Notes: generated by a model not told the origin, from the letters alone. A DNA stretch of 64,000 bases from Algoriphagus antarcticus (GCF_002150685.1 NZ_MSSW01000027.1:62001-126000); one strand, 5' to 3'. Counted from the stretch's first letter, positions 54,116-63,043 are shown. Numbers and translations are program-made.

Positions 54116-55312
54116 TCAATAGAGAAATCCCAGCAAATAAAGTGGGATCTGCTTTCCCCAGCCTATTTCTAATTCATCTGAAAACACGAGGTGGTTTTCG
54201 TGATGAGCGACTTGAGCTGGTGTTTTGTTCTTTCCTCCGATTTCCAATAGAATTTCCTCATTGACCAAAAAGTCTCCTCTTGAGGGATGAGTGATATTCA
54301 AGCCCGCGTTTTGAAGTTGGTCGAGGGCAAAAGTCTCTCTAATGTTTCCAGAGTTCCAGCCTTTCTCGGATAGAGATTTAATCAAATTAGCATTGGAAAG
54401 CAGGATTTTTTCTGGCTTGTTCATCAGGCTAATTCCTTTAGTAGAAGATCTGAGATTTCGAATGAGCCGTGCTTCTTCTAGGACGTGAAGCATTTCAAGG
54501 AGAATTGGGCGAGTTGTTTCTATTTGAGTTGCGAGTTTGGTGATATTTGGCGTGAAGGGAACAGACTCAGAAATTATATAAAGAAGCTTTTTGAGTTTGT
54601 TTTGTGTGCTAACGGATATGTCTTTTGCTTCAGGAAGGTCATAATCGATGATTATATTGATTATCTGTTGTAATCGATAGCTATAATCAGTAAGTCCTTC
54701 TTTGAAAAAAGGGTAGGATCCATAGGAAAGAAATTCTTGAAAATAGTGTAGTGGAGACGCAAGTTTTTGTTTGATGCTTCGGGAGATCTCTACATGGTTG
54801 ATTTGAATTTCCTCCAAAGTATATGCAGGGAAGGCCCAGTCGTACTTTAGTTGAAGGAATTCTCGAAAGGATAATGCAGTGAGCTCATAAAACAGAACCC
54901 TGCGGCTTAGGTCCACAGTCGATTTCTGCAACTCAAGAATGGATGAGCCTGAGAATGTAAGTTGAAGATCGGGGTAAAAGTCATATAGATTTTTGACTTC
55001 TCGATGCCAGTCGGGGTACTTGTGAACTTCATCTAAAAAAAGCTTCCTTCCGCCAGCTTGATAGAAGCTTTCTCCTGTTTCTAGAAGTGTTGTTGTTTTG
55101 AAATATAGATCATCTAGCGAAAAGTATAGCGCTTTTTCTCCATAATCTGCCGTCTTGAGATGTTGAAGCATCAAGGTAGATTTTCCAGTTCCACGAGCAC
55201 CTTTTATGCCAATTGCCCGAGCATCCCAGTTGATTTTTTTCGAAAGGGATCTTTTGAAATTCAAATCAATTCCAGTGAGTAAGCTTTGATATCTTCGAAT
55301 GAGCTGCTGCAT
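54116..55312 (-). CDS. DUF4143-type AAA ATPase, intact
   Basis: 398 residues. Walker A GIKGARGTGKSTLM, Walker B KLFLDEVHKYP, sensor region LTFSGSSIL, then a C-terminal DUF4143 part with a winged-helix-like stretch (NITKLATQIETTRPILLEMLHVLEEARLI) and a nuclease-like end (FLVNEEILLEIGGKNKT, with the E-x-G-G-K type motif). This type of ATPase is common in mobile and accessory regions of Bacteroidota; its role is not established. Two 18-bp palindromes lie directly upstream. Confidence 0.85.
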   Translation of the reverse strand: MQQLIRRYQSLLTGIDLNFKRSLSKKINWDARAIGIKGARGTGKSTLMLQHLKTADYGEKALYFSLDDLYFKTTTLLETGESFYQAGGRKLFLDEVHKYPDWHREVKNLYDFYPDLQLTFSGSSILELQKSTVDLSRRVLFYELTALSFREFLQLKYDWAFPAYTLEEIQINHVEISRSIKQKLASPLHYFQEFLSYGSYPFFKEGLTDYSYRLQQIINIIIDYDLPEAKDISVSTQNKLKKLLYIISESVPFTPNITKLATQIETTRPILLEMLHVLEEARLIRNLRSSTKGISLMNKPEKILLSNANLIKSLSEKGWNSGNIRETFALDQLQNAGLNITHPSRGDFLVNEEILLEIGGKNKTPAQVAHHENHLVFSDELEIGWGKQIPLYLLGFLY

Positions 55313-55363
55313 TGTATTTTCAAAGATACAATATTTGTCTAAAAATGTATCTTTGAAGATACA
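55313..55363. promoter_or_regulatory. two 18-bp palindromes upstream of the ATPase
   Basis: Box 1 (55313-55330) is TGTATTTT-CA-AAGATACA and abuts the start codon; box 2 (55346-55363) is TGTATCTT-TG-AAGATACA, a perfect 8+8 palindrome. The centres are 33 bases apart, three helical turns. This looks like a strong operator. Confidence 0.7.
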
Positions 55364-55405
55364 ATTCTATTTATTTTAATCTATGTGAGAAGAAGGCAGT
55401 AGCGT

Positions 55406-55457
55406 TCACCTGACACCTAACATCCCAACATCGGTCACTCAACATCCAACATTCTAC
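55406..55457. repeat. ACATCGGTC / ACATCC repeat behind rsmG
   Basis: acctgacacctaacatcccaacatcggtcactcaacatccaacattc contains four CAACATC-like units. Third member of the repeat seen at 15538 and 48660. Confidence 0.55.
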
Positions 55458-56105
55458 CTACCTCTTATCCTCCCAAGGCATAAAAATTACCTTTTTGGTC
55501 TCAAAAAATTCTTCTTTGAAGTAGTCTTCCAAGTGGTACACCACATAGGATTTTCCTAATTCCTCCATCTCTTCGTCAACTTCTCCGCCTTTGAGATAAA
55601 GGATGCCATTTGGATATTCGTTGATGTCTTCCTTGCGGATTTTGTTTTTCACCCAAGGATAAAAAGTGGCCATACGAGTCACTGCACGACTGATCACAAA
55701 ATCGTATTTACGGATCAACTCCTCTGCTCTTGCTTGCTGAGCTTCTACGTTGGTTAATTTCAGCTGCTTTACCACATCTTTTACTACAGTGATCTTTTTC
55801 CCAATAGAATCCACCAAATGGAAATGTGTATCGGGAAACATAATCGCCAGTGGAATCCCGGGAAAGCCACCTCCAGTGCCGATGTCTAAAATCTTTGTTC
55901 CTGGCTCAAACGGCATCACTTTTACAATCCCAAGGGAATGCAGAACATGATGCAAGTAGAAATGCTCCATGTCCTTGCGACTGATTACATTGATTTTGGA
56001 ATTCCAATCATCGTATAACTCTTGAAGAAGGTCGAACTGGGCGAGCTGAGCTTCGGTAAGTTCTGGGAAATAAGACTGGATAAGCTGAGTGCCAGAGTTC
56101 ATCAA
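55458..56105 (-). CDS. rsmG: 16S rRNA (guanine527-N7)-methyltransferase
   Basis: 215 residues. SAM-binding motif ILDIGTGGGFPGIPLAI, then VDSIGKKITVVKDVV and ISRAVTRM are typical of RsmG (GidB). It methylates G527 of 16S rRNA. The start codon overlaps the stop of the sigma factor gene, so the two are coupled. Confidence 0.95.
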   Translation of the reverse strand: MMNSGTQLIQSYFPELTEAQLAQFDLLQELYDDWNSKINVISRKDMEHFYLHHVLHSLGIVKVMPFEPGTKILDIGTGGGFPGIPLAIMFPDTHFHLVDSIGKKITVVKDVVKQLKLTNVEAQQARAEELIRKYDFVISRAVTRMATFYPWVKNKIRKEDINEYPNGILYLKGGEVDEEMEELGKSYVVYHLEDYFKEEFFETKKVIFMPWEDKR

Positions 56106-56713
56106 ATGTGTTTTTGTTTGCCAGCGGCAATTTCGTAGAGTAATTCTCTGGAGCGGTGAAGTTGCGCTTTCACGGTTCCCAGTGGTTTTTCAAGTTCTTT
56201 TGCGATTTCCTCGTAAGAAAGCTCATCGAAATAGCGTAGCTGTACCAGTTTTCGATATTTCGCGGGAAGCTTGTCCACGAAGATTCTCACCATCTCGATC
56301 CGCTGAGTACGAATGAACTCGTCCTGCGGATTATTGTCATCATCTTCCACGTCTATGGTCACAGAATTTCCCCCGTCATCAGACATCGTCGTGTTCAAAC
56401 TCATCGTCTTGAGTTTCTTTTTTCTGATGAAATCAATGGTGTTGTTGGTGGCAATACGGAAAAGCCAAGTGGAGAACGTATAGTCTTTTTTGAAGCGATG
56501 GAGATTCTTGAATGCTTTGGCAAAAGCCTCCATGGTGAGATCCTCTGCATCATCTGCATCTCGGATCATTTTCAGGATCATGTAATAAACGGCCTTTTTG
56601 TAGCGCTTCATTAAAGAGGCGTATGCTTGCTGATCTTCGTGGTGTACCGCTTGATCGATCAGATCAAAGTCTTCGAGTGCTTTCTTAGAAAAACCGCGTT
56701 CATTTATTTCCAT
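56102..56713 (-). CDS. RNA polymerase sigma-70 factor, ECF/RpoE type
   Basis: 203 residues from MEINERGFSK. Region 2 (DAEDLTMEAFAKAFKNL, FSTWLFRIATNNTIDFIRKK) and region 4 (PAKYRKLVQLRYFDELSYEEIAKELEKPLGTVKAQLHRSR) are present; regions 1 and 3 are absent. No anti-sigma gene is adjacent, so control may be indirect, as is frequent for RpoE-like factors conserved in Bacteroidota. Overlaps the glycosyltransferase gene by 10 bases and rsmG by 4. Confidence 0.92.
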   Translation of the reverse strand: MEINERGFSKKALEDFDLIDQAVHHEDQQAYASLMKRYKKAVYYMILKMIRDADDAEDLTMEAFAKAFKNLHRFKKDYTFSTWLFRIATNNTIDFIRKKKLKTMSLNTTMSDDGGNSVTIDVEDDDNNPQDEFIRTQRIEMVRIFVDKLPAKYRKLVQLRYFDELSYEEIAKELEKPLGTVKAQLHRSRELLYEIAAGKQKHI

Positions 56714-57840
56714 TGGATGTCTTTTGCCTGATGGGATATAGTCCCTAAAATCCAAAAATAACCTAAATACAAGAAATCAAGCATCCAGATGTTTTTTGGT
56801 GGTTTAGTTCCTTGGATCTTTTTCTCGGCAGCTTTGAAAATAAGCGTGATAAGAAAAGACCTCAGAAGGATAATACCAAAAACAACGGAAAAATGTTCCC
56901 AGCTATGGACTAAACCGACATAAATAAGCAATCCTAAGCCCCCAAGCCAGAATAATGCATGCGAAAAGGAGTATAGTCCAATCTTTCTCTTGTCTTCACC
57001 ACTATAATATTTCCCTACACTCAAGTGCCTTTTTTTCTGAATAAGATATTCTTTGCGCGTTTCTTTTGGTTTGGAAATCGTATTCGCTTCTGGATCTAAG
57101 ACTATTGCAGTATTTCTACCACTGGCATATTGATTTATAAAAAGATCATCGTCTCCGCCTTCAATATGCCAAAGTCCTTTGAACGCTTTTACATTCATGA
57201 AAAAATCCTTGCGGTAGCAGAGGTTCCTTCCTATTCCCATGAAGGGTTTTTTCCAAAGTCCAAAAGAGATGTAGTACAACCCAGTGAGTAAGGTCTCAAA
57301 TTGAATCCAGTTATTTAAAAAGCCAGGCTTTTGTTCATATCCTGAAAATCCAACTGCAAATGTTTTTTCCTGATTTCGCACTGGAGCAGTCATTTTTCTG
57401 ATCCATTGGTTGGTTTCGGGCAGGCAATCTGCATCAGTCAGGAGAATTACGTCATGCTTGGCTACTTTGATGCCCAGTGTAAGTGCATACTTCTTGGCAG
57501 TGACATGGGTTGGTGTGTACTTGATGGTGACGGAGCGCAATTTGGGATAGCTTTCCATCATTTTCTCCAGTAGGCGCTTAGTACTATCCGTTGATCGGTC
57601 GTTGACGATCATGACATCGAAGACAGGATAGTCTTGTTCGAAGAGCCTAGGGATGAGTGTCTTAAGGTTTAAAAATTCATTGTGCGCACAAATCACCACA
57701 GTCACACCCTCTTCATTTTTCGAAGTAGATGGAGATTTATTGCCAGCATAAAAAGCTGCCTTCCCAAAAATAACCAAGAGGTAAATTGCTTGGATAAGTA
57801 TTCCAATACCGAAGAAAAACCAAAGTAAAAATAGGCCCAT
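56704..57840 (-). CDS. family 2 glycosyltransferase, membrane-bound
   Basis: 378 residues from MGLFLLWF; a longer upstream frame is rejected. N-terminal membrane helix, GT2 domain with VVICAHNEFLNL, VNDRSTDST and the DxD-like LLTDADCLP, later GGDDDLF, then three C-terminal helices. It should transfer a sugar from a nucleotide-sugar to a cell-envelope acceptor. First gene of the minus-strand operon with the sigma factor and rsmG. Confidence 0.9.
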   Translation of the reverse strand: MGLFLLWFFFGIGILIQAIYLLVIFGKAAFYAGNKSPSTSKNEEGVTVVICAHNEFLNLKTLIPRLFEQDYPVFDVMIVNDRSTDSTKRLLEKMMESYPKLRSVTIKYTPTHVTAKKYALTLGIKVAKHDVILLTDADCLPETNQWIRKMTAPVRNQEKTFAVGFSGYEQKPGFLNNWIQFETLLTGLYYISFGLWKKPFMGIGRNLCYRKDFFMNVKAFKGLWHIEGGDDDLFINQYASGRNTAIVLDPEANTISKPKETRKEYLIQKKRHLSVGKYYSGEDKRKIGLYSFSHALFWLGGLGLLIYVGLVHSWEHFSVVFGIILLRSFLITLIFKAAEKKIQGTKPPKNIWMLDFLYLGYFWILGTISHQAKDIQWK

Positions 57841-57857
57841 AGGTCGTTTTTGCTGCG

Positions 57858-57865
57858 CAAATATA
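57858..57865 (-). promoter_or_regulatory. -7 promoter box of the glycosyltransferase operon
   Basis: TATATTTG followed by CGC on the minus strand, 18 bases before the start codon. The -33 box is not clear. Confidence 0.4.
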
Positions 57866-57961
57866 AAATCAAATTCAGCAAACCATTTAAGAATAAGCGT
57901 ATATTTTTGCAGGCTGAATGGGACCATCTGTAGAAGGTCTCACCAGCAACCCATTAGCGAT

Positions 57962-59092
57962 ATGAAGTTTACCTTAGAGTACAGTGATCCCAAAAGTAAA
58001 GCCAGAGCAGGTGTAGTTAAAACCGATCATGGTGATATTCAAACACCTATTTTTATGCCTGTGGGTACAGCTGGCTCTGTGAAAGCTGTTCATCAGCGGG
58101 AATTGGATCAAGACATCAAAGCTCAAATCATTCTGGGAAATACCTATCATTTGTATTTAAGACCAGGGCTGGATGTGCTGGAAAAAGCTGGAGGACTTCA
58201 CAAATTCAACGGCTGGGGTAAACCAATCCTGACTGATAGCGGAGGATATCAAGTCTTTTCGCTTTCGGGAACCCGCAAAATCAAAGAAGATGGGGTGATG
58301 TTTAAGTCACACATTGATGGATCGAAGCATCATTTCACTCCAGAAAATGTCATGGATATTCAGCGAACAATAGGCGCTGACATCATTATGGCTTTTGATG
58401 AGTGTACTCCTTATCCTTGTGAATATGGCTATGCGAGGAACTCGATGGAGATGACCCATCGCTGGTTGACGCGCTGCATTGATCGTTTTGACGCGACCGA
58501 AGGGAAATATGGCTACCATCAGACGCTTTTCCCTATCGTGCAGGGATCTGTTTACAAGGATTTGCGTAAGCAAAGTGCGGAATTCATCGCATCGACCAAT
58601 CAGCAAGGAAATGCAATCGGCGGACTTTCTGTGGGCGAGCCTGCAGAGATGATGTATGAGATGACTGAGTTGGTCACGGATATTTTACCCCACGACAAGC
58701 CTCGATACTTGATGGGCGTAGGAACTCCCGCCAATATTTTGGAATGCATTGCTTTGGGTGTGGATATGTTTGACTGTGTGATGCCTACTCGGAATGCTCG
58801 AAACGGCATGCTTTTCACCTCGGAGGGTTTTATCAATATTCGAAACGAGAAGTGGAAGGATGATTTTTCGGGCATCGATCCAGCGATCGGAGGCTATGTG
58901 AGTACCTTTTATAGCAAAGCATATTTGAGACATTTGACTATTAGCAAGGAGATTTTGGCTGCGCAAATTGCCAGTATCCATAATCTAAGTTTTTACCTTT
59001 GGCTGGTTGGCCAAGCTAGAGAGCATATCCTAGCTGGTGATTTTGCCGTTTGGAAAGATCAAATGGTGAAAAAAGTGAGCACCAGACTCTGA
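57962..59092 (+). CDS. tgt: queuine tRNA-ribosyltransferase without zinc cysteines
   Basis: 376 residues. Catalytic motifs of TGT are present (LTDSGGYQVFSL, FDECTPYP, GGLSVGEP, MGVGTP, FDCVMPTRNAR). It exchanges guanine-34 for preQ1 in tRNAs with GUN anticodons. Where E. coli has DPECDCYTC, this protein has DPAIGGYVS: three of the four zinc ligands are missing, while the later His (IHNL) is kept. Homologs of other Bacteroidota seem to share this loss (from memory). Operon with lptG/F and eamA, only 1 base apart. Confidence 0.93.
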   Translation: MKFTLEYSDPKSKARAGVVKTDHGDIQTPIFMPVGTAGSVKAVHQRELDQDIKAQIILGNTYHLYLRPGLDVLEKAGGLHKFNGWGKPILTDSGGYQVFSLSGTRKIKEDGVMFKSHIDGSKHHFTPENVMDIQRTIGADIIMAFDECTPYPCEYGYARNSMEMTHRWLTRCIDRFDATEGKYGYHQTLFPIVQGSVYKDLRKQSAEFIASTNQQGNAIGGLSVGEPAEMMYEMTELVTDILPHDKPRYLMGVGTPANILECIALGVDMFDCVMPTRNARNGMLFTSEGFINIRNEKWKDDFSGIDPAIGGYVSTFYSKAYLRHLTISKEILAAQIASIHNLSFYLWLVGQAREHILAGDFAVWKDQMVKKVSTRL

Positions 59093-59093
59093 T

Positions 59094-60167
59094 ATGAAAC
59101 TACTCGACAAACTGATCATCAAGGATTTTCTCAAGACCTACTTTTTCGTAGTCGTCATGCTGATTCTGGTGGTTTTGGTTTTGGATTTTACAGAAAAGAA
59201 TGACACTTACATCAGAAATGATGTTCCTTCTGGAGAGATTTTCAAGTATATGATTAATTATGGCTTGTACCTCAATAACCTCTTAACTCCAATCACGGTC
59301 TTTATCTCTGTTATATTTATCACTTCCAAAATGGCAGATAGAACAGAAATTATTGCAATTCTGAGTAGCGGAGTTAGTTTTATGAGATTGTTAAGACCCT
59401 TTCTTTTTGCTGCCAGCATGATCGGTGGGGCGAGCTTTTTATTGAATGGCTGGGTATTACCGGGAGCGACTGCAGGAGTGACTGAATTCCGAATCACCTA
59501 TCTGGATAAGGAGAAAACTTCATCCGAGGCAAATCTTCATATCAAAGTAGGTGCAGAGTCTTACGCGTACATAAGTAGGTTTTATAATACCAGTAATACA
59601 GGCCATAGTTTCACCTTAGAGACAATCAAAGATGGCGAATTGTTAGCTAAACTCTCTGCAGATAGAATCGAATGGGATACTGCCAAGCGGGTATGGACTC
59701 TTCACAATTGGAGGCTCAGAGAGCTCAAGGAGCGTGAAGAAATTTATACAGTAGGTGAAGATCTTGATACTACGCTTAGCATTCGGCCAGAGGATTTTGA
59801 CTTGCCTGAAAATCATCATGAAACCTTAAAACTTCCCGAGCTAGGCAGACAGATCAAAATCTTGGAAGAGCGAGGTGCAGACAATGTGGGCTTCTACAAG
59901 ATTGAACGATATGTGAGGTTCATGTCCCCTTTTGCAGCGATAATTTTGACTTTTATTGGGGTAATCATGTCTGCTAGGAAGACCCGTGGAGGTTCTGGTT
60001 TTCAGATTGCGATGGGCTTTTTGCTCGCGTTTGTTTATATCATCCTGTTTATTCTTTCCAGGACTTTTGCAGAAAATGGCGCCACATACCCTATTTTCGC
60101 TGTTTGGCTGCCCAATATCATTTTTGCAGCTACGGGTCTTTTTCTCTACAAAACCGTCCCGCGCTAA
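59094..60167 (+). CDS. LptF/LptG family permease
   Basis: 357 residues. Three N-terminal and three C-terminal membrane helices enclose a periplasmic beta-jellyroll (about residues 130-260), the layout of YjgP/YjgQ. It is part of the LptB2FG machine that pulls lipopolysaccharide from the inner membrane. Whether it is LptF or LptG cannot be told. Directly coupled to tgt and to the next gene. Confidence 0.9.
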   Translation: MKLLDKLIIKDFLKTYFFVVVMLILVVLVLDFTEKNDTYIRNDVPSGEIFKYMINYGLYLNNLLTPITVFISVIFITSKMADRTEIIAILSSGVSFMRLLRPFLFAASMIGGASFLLNGWVLPGATAGVTEFRITYLDKEKTSSEANLHIKVGAESYAYISRFYNTSNTGHSFTLETIKDGELLAKLSADRIEWDTAKRVWTLHNWRLRELKEREEIYTVGEDLDTTLSIRPEDFDLPENHHETLKLPELGRQIKILEERGADNVGFYKIERYVRFMSPFAAIILTFIGVIMSARKTRGGSGFQIAMGFLLAFVYIILFILSRTFAENGATYPIFAVWLPNIIFAATGLFLYKTVPR

Positions 60168-61076
60168 ATGACCGCAACGATCAAGGATTACTTGATGCTT
60201 CATTTGATAGTACTCATATGGGGATTCACAGCTATTCTGGGTTTGTTGATCAGTTTGCCAGCGATAGAACTGGTTTTTTATAGAACCTTGATCGCAGCCT
60301 TGGGCGTTGCTGGTCTATTTTTATTGAAAAAGAAGAACCTGCTCCTGCCTTTTCCTGACATGATCAAAGTCACTGGAGTAGGTTTTGTGATTGCAATGCA
60401 CTGGATTCTGTTTTTCTGGTCAGCTAGAGTTTCCACAGCTTCTGTATGCTTAGCAGGAATGGCAACTACGTCACTTTGGACTGCTTTTGTGGATCCATTA
60501 TTCAACAGAACCAAAATCAAATGGTATGAGGTAGGTCTTGGTTTGATGGTGATTTCAGGGATCTTGGTGATTTTTAGTTTTGAATCGGGCTATTGGTTGG
60601 GCTTAAGTATGGCACTTGCGTCTTCTTTTTTTGGGGCTGTTTTCTCTGTCATGAATGGGAAGCTAGCGCACAGGCACAATCCTTATCAGATCACTTTCTA
60701 CGAGATGGCAGGCGCTTGTTTATTTTCTCTGCTCTTTATGCCCATCTATACCAATTTCATGACAGATGAAGGTCTGAAATTTGCATGGGTTGGTTACGAC
60801 TGGTTCTGGCTTTTTATTCTTGGAGGAATTTGCACGGTGTATGCTTTTTCCGTTTCGGTGGAATTGATGAAGAGACTTTCTGTTTTTTCGATCAACTTGA
60901 CAGTGAACCTGGAGCCTGTCTATGGGATTGTGTTGGCTGTTTTGATTTTTGGAGAAAGTGAAAAAATGACGCCCCAGTTTTACTTGGGGACGGGGATTAT
61001 TCTGTTGTCGGTGCTGATTTATCCTGTGTTGAATTATCTGAATAAGCGAAGAAAGCCTGTTCGTCCACTTGGATAA
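60168..61076 (+). CDS. EamA-family (DMT) transporter
   Basis: 302 residues with ten membrane helices in two EamA repeats (LIVLIWGFTAILGL at the start; SLMFMPIY and LEPVYGIVLAVLIFGE in the second half). It probably exports small metabolites; the substrate is unknown. Starts on the base after the upstream stop, so translation is coupled. Confidence 0.9.
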   Translation: MTATIKDYLMLHLIVLIWGFTAILGLLISLPAIELVFYRTLIAALGVAGLFLLKKKNLLLPFPDMIKVTGVGFVIAMHWILFFWSARVSTASVCLAGMATTSLWTAFVDPLFNRTKIKWYEVGLGLMVISGILVIFSFESGYWLGLSMALASSFFGAVFSVMNGKLAHRHNPYQITFYEMAGACLFSLLFMPIYTNFMTDEGLKFAWVGYDWFWLFILGGICTVYAFSVSVELMKRLSVFSINLTVNLEPVYGIVLAVLIFGESEKMTPQFYLGTGIILLSVLIYPVLNYLNKRRKPVRPLG

Positions 61077-61082
61077 TTAATT

Positions 61083-61415
61083 CTACAGAGTTGTAATATC
61101 CTTCAGTGTGGCTAATGTCTGAGTTAATTCCGTAGTTGATATCTCTCCGATTTTCTCTATCAGCCGATCCTTTGAAATTGATCTGATATGAAAAACCATC
61201 AGTTCAGACTCCACCTTCAGCCCGTTTTTTTGAGATGGTTCTAAAATCGGATTTCCCTGATAGTTTTTGATTTTGGAAGTAAGCGGAGCGGTGATCGCTA
61301 CTTGCAGGAATTTGTTCATCAGATTTCCGCTAAGGATCACCACTGGTCTTCTACCCGCTTGCTCAGAACCTATCACAGGACTGAGGTCAGACATCCAGAT
61401 ATCACCCTGCCGCAT
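61083..61415 (-). CDS. MazF/PemK-type mRNA interferase toxin
   Basis: 110 residues. MRQGDIWMSDLSPVIGSEQAGRRPVVI is the typical opening, then VAITAPLTSK and ESELMVFHIRSISKDRL with the conserved Ser/Arg of MazF-type RNases. It cleaves mRNA at short motifs. It overlaps the antitoxin gene by 14 bases and is convergent with eamA, 7 bases apart. Confidence 0.9.
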   Translation of the reverse strand: MRQGDIWMSDLSPVIGSEQAGRRPVVILSGNLMNKFLQVAITAPLTSKIKNYQGNPILEPSQKNGLKVESELMVFHIRSISKDRLIEKIGEISTTELTQTLATLKDITTL

Positions 61416-61644
61416 TTTCTATCTGGTTTAGGTAGTCAGCCATTCCTTCTTCTGCGACCATAAGAATGTCATCATCCTGAGCTGCCTGTCTGTAAGATTT
61501 GACATATTCAGCCCTTTTCAGATGGTCGAGATAAAGATTGAGCGCATTTTCTATCAATTTATTCTTTGGCAGAGAAAGCTTTTTTGCATAATCGGCGAGC
61601 CTTAGAAGAAGGTCGTCCGGAAGTGTACTAGTGAAAGTCGCCAT
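61402..61644 (-). CDS. ribbon-helix-helix antitoxin of the MazF-like toxin
   Basis: 80 residues. TFTSTLPDDLLLRLADYAKKLSLPKNKLIENALNLYLDHLKR is a clear ribbon-helix-helix; the acidic C-terminus (DDDILMVAEEGMADYLNQIE) fits the toxin-binding part. It is not a SpoVT/AbrB-type MazE, so the pair mixes an RHH antitoxin with a MazF toxin, an arrangement known from many genomes. Confidence 0.85.
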   Translation of the reverse strand: MATFTSTLPDDLLLRLADYAKKLSLPKNKLIENALNLYLDHLKRAEYVKSYRQAAQDDDILMVAEEGMADYLNQIENAAG

Positions 61645-61669
61645 TGTGATTTATATTTATGATTCACAA
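61644..61669. promoter_or_regulatory. inverted repeat at the antitoxin start
   Basis: TTGTGA (61644-61649) and TCACAA (61664-61669) lie around a T/A-rich core at the antitoxin start; a likely self-regulatory site. Confidence 0.4.
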
Positions 61670-61713
61670 ATATAAAAAACAAATTTATTATTTACCTTCC
61701 TATTTTTAATAAT

Positions 61714-62523
61714 TTATAAAATCGCTTCAAATTTAAAATATCCATCCTGCCAGGCCATTGAAGTGGGCTTCTCGTCAAACAGTCCGAACACTGAAGAGCC
61801 AGAGCCAGACATGGCAGCGTAATAAGCGCCATACTCGTAAAACTGTTCTTTTATGGCAGCAATCTCTGGATGATTTGGGAATATGCTGGCTTCGAAGTCA
61901 TTAACAAGCTCATCTTTCCATCGGCTTTTATCTACCAAAACTTCTTCGAGTCTTATTTTTGGACCGGTTGGAGTTACACCAGCATAGGCTTCTTTGGTCC
62001 CTATGTGGATTCCGGGATTGACCAAAACCAAATAAGTCCCAGTTAAGTCTAACTCCACAGGTTCCAAAATCTCTCCTCTTCCTCTGGCAATTTTCGTTGT
62101 GTTTTCAATGAAAAAAGCGCAATCACTTCCAAGTTGCGCAGCATATTCTTCCAAAAAGAAATCATCTAGGATCAGATCAAAGAGATTGTTCATCAGACTC
62201 AATGCAAACGCTGCATCCGCAGAACCACCACCCAATCCAGCTCCCATTGGGATATTTTTGTGTAGGTGTATGCTTAGTTCTGGCAGGTTTGGAAAGTCTT
62301 TCTTCAAAAGCTGATAAGCTTTAAGGATAAGATTGTCATGAGAATCTCCTGGTATTTCGAGCCCAGTGTTTTCAAAGCTTGTTTTTTTTGTACTGATGAT
62401 CATTTCCAAAGCATCCAAAAGCGGAATAGGAACCATACAGCTCTCTATATCGTGATATCCGTCTTTTCTTTTGGCAGTGATATGAAGACCCAGATTAATC
62501 TTTGCGTTTGGAAATGAAATCAT
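61714..62523 (-). CDS. ispE: 4-diphosphocytidyl-2-C-methyl-D-erythritol kinase
   Basis: 269 residues of the GHMP kinase fold: FPNAKINLGLHI at the N-terminus, ATP loop PMGAGLGGGSADAAF, and AMSGSGSSVFGLF at the C-terminus. It phosphorylates CDP-methylerythritol in the MEP pathway, the same pathway as IspH here. Confidence 0.95.
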   Translation of the reverse strand: MISFPNAKINLGLHITAKRKDGYHDIESCMVPIPLLDALEMIISTKKTSFENTGLEIPGDSHDNLILKAYQLLKKDFPNLPELSIHLHKNIPMGAGLGGGSADAAFALSLMNNLFDLILDDFFLEEYAAQLGSDCAFFIENTTKIARGRGEILEPVELDLTGTYLVLVNPGIHIGTKEAYAGVTPTGPKIRLEEVLVDKSRWKDELVNDFEASIFPNHPEIAAIKEQFYEYGAYYAAMSGSGSSVFGLFDEKPTSMAWQDGYFKFEAIL

Positions 62524-62914
62524 TGGAAATAATGTTTGTTCAAAATTAGAATAAATTTTAGGGGGAATGAGGTTTTTCTCAATTGAGAATTTGGCAAAAA
62601 ATCTAGCGTTTATTGAAGTAAATGTGGTATATCATTTTTCTTATTAAAAAAAAGAGAATAACTTTTGATAAAAGTTGAAGAAATCAAAAATCAGTACAAA
62701 ATTTTGAAAATTTAAAATTTAGACAAATCATTTACTGAAAAACAGGGGTAAATTCAGGGAAATGGAGTTTTATATTTTGAAAAAATAAATTTCCCATACA
62801 TTTTTTATCTGAGAAAGATGAAAAATGTAAAATTAAATATTGTAAGTCTGAAATTTCGGTTTTAAGTTTGTCATGTACTTCGGCATAGAGTCGAAGGGTA
62901 GCTCGAAAAATAGT
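62524..62914. other. AT-rich upstream region of ilvD
   Basis: No gene is seen. It is A/T-rich with short A and T runs and presumably holds the promoters of ispE (minus) and of the ilv transcript. Confidence 0.5.
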
Positions 62915-62965
62915 ATGTATAAAGTAGTCATTTTGCTAAGCGGAATTATTCTCATTGGATTTTAA
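62915..62965 (+). CDS. branched-chain amino-acid leader peptide
   Basis: 16 residues: MYKVVILLSGIILIGF. Nine of the 16 are Val, Ile or Leu, in clusters VVILL and IILI, just as in leader peptides that sense charged tRNAs. It ends 2 bases before the antiterminator arm and 47 bases before the terminator stem of the ilvD attenuator. Too short for usual gene calling; it is supported by its position rather than by length. Confidence 0.75.
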   Translation: MYKVVILLSGIILIGF

Positions 62966-62967
62966 AT

Positions 62968-63043
62968 GTGAGGCACTAGACTATTCTTTATAATGAAATA
63001 AAAAAAAATCTGAAGTGCCTCACTAACCTGAGGCACTTTTTTT
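62968..63043 (+). promoter_or_regulatory. transcription attenuator of ilvD
   Basis: Terminator: AAGTGCCTCA (63013-63022) pairs with TGAGGCACTT (63029-63038), followed by a T-run. Antiterminator: GTGAGGCACT (62968-62977) pairs perfectly with AGTGCCTCAC (63014-63023), using the same left arm. The two structures exclude each other. If ribosomes stall on the Val/Ile/Leu codons, the antiterminator can form and ilvD is transcribed; if they finish the leader peptide, they cover the first arm and the terminator forms. Confidence 0.8.
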
